From Acetobacteraceae bacterium (GTDB taxonomy: Bacteria; Pseudomonadota; Alphaproteobacteria; Acetobacterales; Acetobacteraceae), in NCBI GenBank assembly GCA_003164305.1, contig PLSZ01000400.1:11849-19056 (forward strand): a DNA stretch of 7,208 bases. Direction: 5' to 3'. The stretch's first letter is position 1, and the number at the start of each line of letters is the position of its first letter. Shown here piece by piece: positions 4,801-7,208 of this stretch. Position numbers and translations under genes: made by a program. Under the pieces are notes generated by a model that was not told the origin of the DNA, did not search any database, and was given only the letters and a program-made list of their open reading frames with translations.

Positions 4801-7208
4801 ACGATCACGGGATCGGCGGAGGCCGGATCGACCGTCACGCTGATCGACCAGGGCGGCCTGACACCCGGGCTGGTCCTGGGCACCGGAACCGCCGACGGCA
4901 ACGGCATCTATGCCGTGACCAGCATCGCCCTGACGCAAGGGGCGCACGCGCTGGCGGTCACGGCGACCGACCGAGCCGGCAATGTCAGCGCTGCCTCCGC
5001 CCCGCTCGCATTGACGATCGACACCATTATCCCCGACGCACCGCAGGCGCCGGGGATCGCACCCACGCCGGAAGATACCTCGTTCACCGGCAGCAGCTTC
5101 AACGTTGCGTCGGCCAGCGGCACGTCGGGCGGCAACACCGCGGTGCCGAGCCCGTCCGGCGACGGCCTCATCACCACGCAGACGACGCCCACCCTCTCCG
5201 GCACCGCGCTGCCCGGCGCACGCGTCACCCTCTACGACAGCGACGGCGTCGCCGTGCTCGGCACCGCGACCGCCGACGCCAAGGGCAACTACAGTATTAC
5301 CAGCAGCACGCTGCCGGACGGCCCGCACAAGCTGACCGTGACGCAGACCAAGCAAACCGGCGACGTCAGCCCCGTCTCCGACGCGCTGGACCTCACGGTT
5401 GACACTTTGCCGCCGCTCTCGCCGGTCATCGCCTCGGTCGGCGGCCCCATGACCGTCAATGCCGAGCATACCACCCAGGTTGACGTGACCGGCACGGCAG
5501 AGCCCGGCAGCACCGTCTTCCTGCACGTTGACATGGACAACAACGGGTCGGGCACCGCCACGGTGGACCCCGAGGGCGACTACACCATCGACGGCGTCGT
5601 TGCCGCGGGCGTCCACAAGCTGACGGTCATCGCGACCGACGCGGCCGGCAACGCCAGCCAGCCGTCGCCCGTGACCTTGGTGACCGTCGATGCGGCCTCG
5701 GTGCCCGCGCTCGGCACGCCAACCGGCACCACGGCGCTGGTCGGCAACGTATCCGACGACGAGATCTTCGGCGCGACCGTGTTCGAGGACGCGAACGGCA
5801 ACGGGGTACTCGATACGGGCGAGGTCGCTTCCGTCAGCGACGACACCGGCCAGTACACGTTGTTCGGCGGCTCCGGACCGTTGATCGCGACCGGCGGCAC
5901 GGACATCGGCAGCGGCCTGACCCTGCCCGGCGATCTGACGGCCCCGGCCGGCAGCACCGCCATCACGCCGCTGACGACGCTGCTGGACGCCTATATCGCG
6001 GCCGGCGGCGCCACCGACCAGGGCGGCAACAATCCGTTCCTGTTCGACCTCGGCCTTCCGCAACTGACGGACGTCACCACGCTCGACCCGGCCGCGGCCG
6101 CGAAGGCGGGCACCACCTTCAGCGCCGAGGCCGTTTCGGCCGGGATCATTGACGCCGCCGTGCAGATCGCCGCCGTGATCGCGGGAGCCGGAGGAGATGC
6201 GAAAACCGCCTTCGCCGACGTCTTCGACGTCTATGCGCGCCGGTTGATCGCGGAGACAGGCGCTTCGTTGACCGACCCCACCAACATATCCGCGTTGCTG
6301 TATGCCGCCGCCGCCGAGGCGCTGCCGAGCGTCACGCTCAACGCCGACGCGGTCCAGGCCGCGGCGGCGATCATTGCCGCCGGCGAGAACACGATCCAAG
6401 ACACCGAAAAGACCGCGAGCGACGACGCCGGCGGTGCGATTGACGCCGGGGGACCAAACGTTCAACTCGAGCTCACCGTCGTCGCCGGCACCTTCGTGCG
6501 TGCCATCGACGCCATCGAAACCGAGGAGCAGGGCGCGGCCGCCACCGCGCTGACCCAGCTTGCCCGCGACCCCGGCCTTGCCGCCGCCACGCAGGCGCAG
6601 TTCACCGGCGCCTCCCTGTCGGCCAGCCTGCAACAGCTGACCGCGCTGTACTACACCGCCATCCAGCTTGCCCCGGGTGACGACACCGGCGCCTCGGCTT
6701 TCGACCATGTCACGACGGACGACACCCCCACCTTCATCGGCACCACGACGCCGGGTGCCACCGTGACGCTGGTGGACAACAGCAACGCCAACGGCATAAC
6801 CGGCCTGGCCCCGGTCCAGGTGCTCGGGACCGCGGTCGCGGATTCCAGCGGGCGGTTCGCGGTCACCAGCAGTGCCTTACCGACGAACTCGTTGCTTGGG
6901 GTAGACCGATTCGGCCTGGAGGCCGTGGTCAGCGGCGTGAATGGCAGCCTTGCCCCCGTCAGCGGTTCGGCCGTGCCGGTCACCCCGCTGGAGCTCTACA
7001 TCGCAACCGAGGTCGGCCCGAGCGATCAGCAGTTTTCAGACATCACGAGCGTCACCGACGCGCCGGGGCCTGGCAGCGACGCGACCCATCAGCGCGTGTT
7101 TGTCAACGTCGTCGCCGAGAACATCGGCAGCACCATCAATGTCTACGTCGATGGCGGCACCACACCGGTCGGGACGGCCAACGGGTCCGATGCCGACGGC
7201 AACGGCAA
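1870..7208 (+). CDS. Giant Ig-like repeat adhesin with embedded beta-propeller (3' end outside window)
   Basis: One frame stays open for 1,779 codons to the right edge. The likely role is a secreted, very large surface adhesin for attachment or biofilm, of the LapA/BapA type exported by a type I system. Order by residue: Ig-like repeats 9-123, 124-224 and 225-326; variant domain 327-432; seven-repeat beta-propeller about 435-838; Ig-like repeats 839-945, 946-1051, 1052-1178 and 1179-1274; EF-hand-type loop plus helical domain 1275-1600; Ig-like repeat 1603-1703; start of another from 1704. Repeats share 'SDTG', 'T-(G/S)-AEAG-TV-L', 'DG-Y-I', 'GAH-LTVTATDAAGN-S' and a closing 'TID'. ATG 1870 is the first possible start, since in-frame stops lie at 1840 and 1849 and the next Met is residue 71. 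It lacks a Shine-Dalgarno. There is no signal peptide, no cysteine that I can find, and very few lysines. The C-terminal secretion signal is not in the window. Confidence 0.88.
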   Translation, partial: MSQTANPPAPTLAPGADTGVSSTDNITDLSAPTFVGVAAPNATINLYDTDGSLIGTGTAGSTGLYSIIPTMTFTNPPQTANGTATSFTAAATLDDGVHRITVTATAPGSSVSLASAPLIVTIDSQAPDAPTAPVLTAASDTGISALDGISSATTITLTGMSEPGATVRLSDGTTALGSIVAAADGSYSITTGTLAAGVHSLTVIATDVAGNASKRSGATAVTIDPTPPPAPAAPTLAPGSDTGVLRTDGVTSDTTPVVTGTAEAGATVRLTDQDGTLLGRGVTGSDGSYAISPTTLLAGAHALTVTATDAAGNVSAASAPLNILIDTTQPTAISTPASVPAAAGSVTFTVTFNQAIFDRRGITPADFRLVTTGTAFGDIDQVTGSSQTGQITVDGIGGDGTIQLVLAGDSEITDAAGNAFVLTSAGVHTVSGTEAGVLEAVSAGPSGVVGTGQDPSPSLSGRYVAFDSTFDSGTLSNVYVKNMQTGGLTRISVGTDGPANGDSSLPSLSGNGSVIAFVSTATNLVPGGTPAGQANVYVAALNPADPASGASVTIDPDSIQLVSAGNDESGSGITITDAEGHFFPDSVVLSGDGSTIAFTSAAGLLPGVEAGEKNVYTFDVATGALTLITTGDGTAGLAGGNYSSLVTSISADGTEIAFQSTATNLGNSLPTLGAFQSGPPLRSYVFNTATGELTVVDGFGVFGAIPDSDEYQTYNPRLSADGTAVTYSVQFLNSQVIFQRNLVTGDVLQLTAGPGAFGYDEMDDEATLSANGSYVAYDQNDLGTIATESANQITVVQAASPSDVTQVSGGYQPVITGNANAVAFSAPFGDGYAVYEASLGVTAGIDAVDGADDIGATSLAAIKALGSLTITGDTNAPIDSMIAVQIGQVPGIPGPIITGTVTTPGQWTVLVPPLAVAADGEYRVAVTIASAAGQSAKVTRTFSIDTTAPSIPDAPKLDAGSDTGLAHDGSATDTDTPTITGSAEAGSTVTLIDQGGLTPGLVLGTGTADGNGIYAVTSIALTQGAHALAVTATDRAGNVSAASAPLALTIDTIIPDAPQAPGIAPTPEDTSFTGSSFNVASASGTSGGNTAVPSPSGDGLITTQTTPTLSGTALPGARVTLYDSDGVAVLGTATADAKGNYSITSSTLPDGPHKLTVTQTKQTGDVSPVSDALDLTVDTLPPLSPVIASVGGPMTVNAEHTTQVDVTGTAEPGSTVFLHVDMDNNGSGTATVDPEGDYTIDGVVAAGVHKLTVIATDAAGNASQPSPVTLVTVDAASVPALGTPTGTTALVGNVSDDEIFGATVFEDANGNGVLDTGEVASVSDDTGQYTLFGGSGPLIATGGTDIGSGLTLPGDLTAPAGSTAITPLTTLLDAYIAAGGATDQGGNNPFLFDLGLPQLTDVTTLDPAAAAKAGTTFSAEAVSAGIIDAAVQIAAVIAGAGGDAKTAFADVFDVYARRLIAETGASLTDPTNISALLYAAAAEALPSVTLNADAVQAAAAIIAAGENTIQDTEKTASDDAGGAIDAGGPNVQLELTVVAGTFVRAIDAIETEEQGAAATALTQLARDPGLAAATQAQFTGASLSASLQQLTALYYTAIQLAPGDDTGASAFDHVTTDDTPTFIGTTTPGATVTLVDNSNANGITGLAPVQVLGTAVADSSGRFAVTSSALPTNSLLGVDRFGLEAVVSGVNGSLAPVSGSAVPVTPLELYIATEVGPSDQQFSDITSVTDAPGPGSDATHQRVFVNVVAENIGSTINVYVDGGTTPVGTANGSDADGNG
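1894..2847 (+). repeat. Ig-like repeat array A (three units)
   Basis: This covers residues 9-326 of the adhesin. Each unit of about 100-115 residues opens with a Pro/Ala-rich linker and 'A-SDTG', then a beta-sandwich core with 'G-(S/A)-EPGATV-L', 'ADGSY-I' and 'AGVH-LTV-ATD-AGN', and ends in 'ID'. These are protein-level repeats; DNA identity between units is low, so they are old or strongly diversified duplications. Unit 1 is the most divergent: it has an insertion after 'YSI' and lacks the ATDAAGN signature. Confidence 0.8.
2848..3165 (+). other. Variant adhesin domain before the propeller
   Basis: This covers residues 327-432. It reads 'VTFTVTFNQAIFDRRGITPADFRLVTTG', then 'VTGSSQTGQITVDGIGGDGTIQLVL' and 'ITDAAGNAF'. 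The pattern (VTF-x-AV, ADF-L-TTG, VTG, G-GDGT-L-L, DAAGN) is a known variant beta-sandwich repeat of secreted bacterial adhesins, different from the units before and after it. It appears once here and leads directly into the propeller. Confidence 0.6.
3166..4383 (+). other. TolB/PD40-like beta-propeller domain, seven repeats
   Basis: This covers residues about 435-838. Seven strand motifs of the form 'P-LS-(D/G)G-x-(V/I)AF-S' occur at about residues 457, 506, 585, 648, 716, 765 and 811. Most are followed by 'NVYV/F-…-TG-LT-(I/V)', the second half of a PD40/WD40-like blade. Blades 2 and 4 share 'IAF-STATNL'. Seven blades make a closed propeller plausible, so the domain looks complete. TolB-type propellers bind proteins or ligands. 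In this setting a ligand-binding head displayed on an Ig-like stalk is a reasonable inference, but the ligand is unknown. Confidence 0.7.
4384..5691 (+). repeat. Ig-like repeat array B (four units)
   Basis: This covers residues 839-1274. The first unit is degenerate ('SLTITGDTNAPIDSMIAVQIG') and ends in 'TFSID'. The next three are canonical with 'T-(T/S)-…-GSAEAGSTVTL' or equivalents, and two carry 'ATD-AGN-S'. The third unit contains a Gly/Ser/Thr-rich insertion of about 35 residues (1061-1095) before its core. The fourth has 'VDMDNNGSG', which may bind calcium. Confidence 0.75.
5692..6675 (+). other. EF-hand-type loop and Ala-rich helical domain within the adhesin
   Basis: This covers residues 1275-1602. 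Residues 1307-1318 (DANGNGVLDTGE) match a 12-residue calcium loop: D1, N3, N5, G6, D9, E12. After 'SDDTGQYTL' and 'GPLIATGGTDI' comes 'TAPAGSTAITPLTTLLDAYI', then a long Ala-rich, mostly helical stretch to about residue 1600 ('AVQIAAVIA', 'LYAAAAEAL', 'ALTQLARDPGL'). This composite module (Ca-loop, 'LIATGGTDI', 'TPLTTLL', 'DPAAA') recurs in large alpha- and gammaproteobacterial secreted proteins. Its function is not known to me. Confidence 0.6.
6676..7208 (+). repeat. Ig-like repeat unit 8 and the start of a further unit
   Basis: Residues 1603-1703 carry 'DDTPTFIGTTTPGATVTLVDN', 'LGTAVADSSGRFAVTS' and a closing 'AVPVTPL'. This is an Ig-like unit without the ATDAAGN signature. Residues 1704-1779 begin another beta-rich unit ('VFVNVVAENIGSTINVYVDGG') that is cut by the window end. 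The array clearly continues to the right. Confidence 0.65.

Noticed and set aside
4069..6708. Minus-strand open frame of 879 codons
   Set aside because: It lies antisense to the adhesin. Its Gly/Arg/Asp composition mirrors the adhesin codons, it has no domain signature, and third-position bias favours the plus-strand frame.
1870..7208. Toxin or enzyme function for the giant protein
   Set aside because: No catalytic motif is visible in the part present; the repeats and the propeller point to a structural or binding role. A C-terminal effector domain beyond the window cannot be excluded.
1..7208. CRISPR array, tRNA or rRNA genes
   Set aside because: I saw no short regularly spaced direct repeats, no cloverleaf-like segment and no rRNA signature on either strand.

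Overview
The window is about two-thirds G+C, with strongly G/C-biased third codon positions in the long reading frame. It looks like chromosomal DNA of a high-GC alphaproteobacterium (a Rhodospirillales/Acetobacteraceae or Rhizobiales type is my best guess). That guess rests on composition, on the style of the LuxR-type regulator and on the transposase relic. No housekeeping gene is present to confirm it.

Layout. Bases 1-415 are a graveyard: the N-terminal piece of an unrecognised gene (frame 2, open to the left edge) is cut off near base 178. It runs straight into the C-terminal end of a frameshifted transposase. Bases 447-1604, minus strand, hold an intact gene for a 385-residue LuxR-type HTH regulator with a PAS-like sensor segment. 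Bases 1605-1869 are a divergent intergenic region. It carries a C8 homopolymer, a strong Shine-Dalgarno, an 18-bp perfect-arm inverted repeat and short overlapping ORFs of uncertain status. From ATG 1870 to the right edge runs one uninterrupted plus-strand frame of more than 1,779 codons encoding the front of a giant repetitive surface protein.

The giant protein reads as: three bacterial Ig-like repeats; one variant domain of the 'VTF-(S/N)-A-DF-L-TTG' kind; a seven-repeat TolB/PD40-like beta-propeller; four more Ig-like repeats; a segment with a perfect EF-hand-type loop followed by an Ala-rich helical domain; another Ig-like repeat; and the start of a further one. No signal peptide, no cysteine and few lysines are visible. 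This is the profile of very large type I-secreted (LapA/BapA-like) adhesins. Their C-terminal RTX/secretion signal would lie beyond the window.

How it fits together (inference): the divergent LuxR-type regulator is a natural candidate to control the adhesin, perhaps through the palindrome midway between them. The adhesin start has no Shine-Dalgarno of its own, but its ATG overlaps the stop of an upstream ORF that has an excellent one, so translational coupling is possible. The points most worth a second look are the propeller inside an Ig-repeat adhesin and the unusual leader region.
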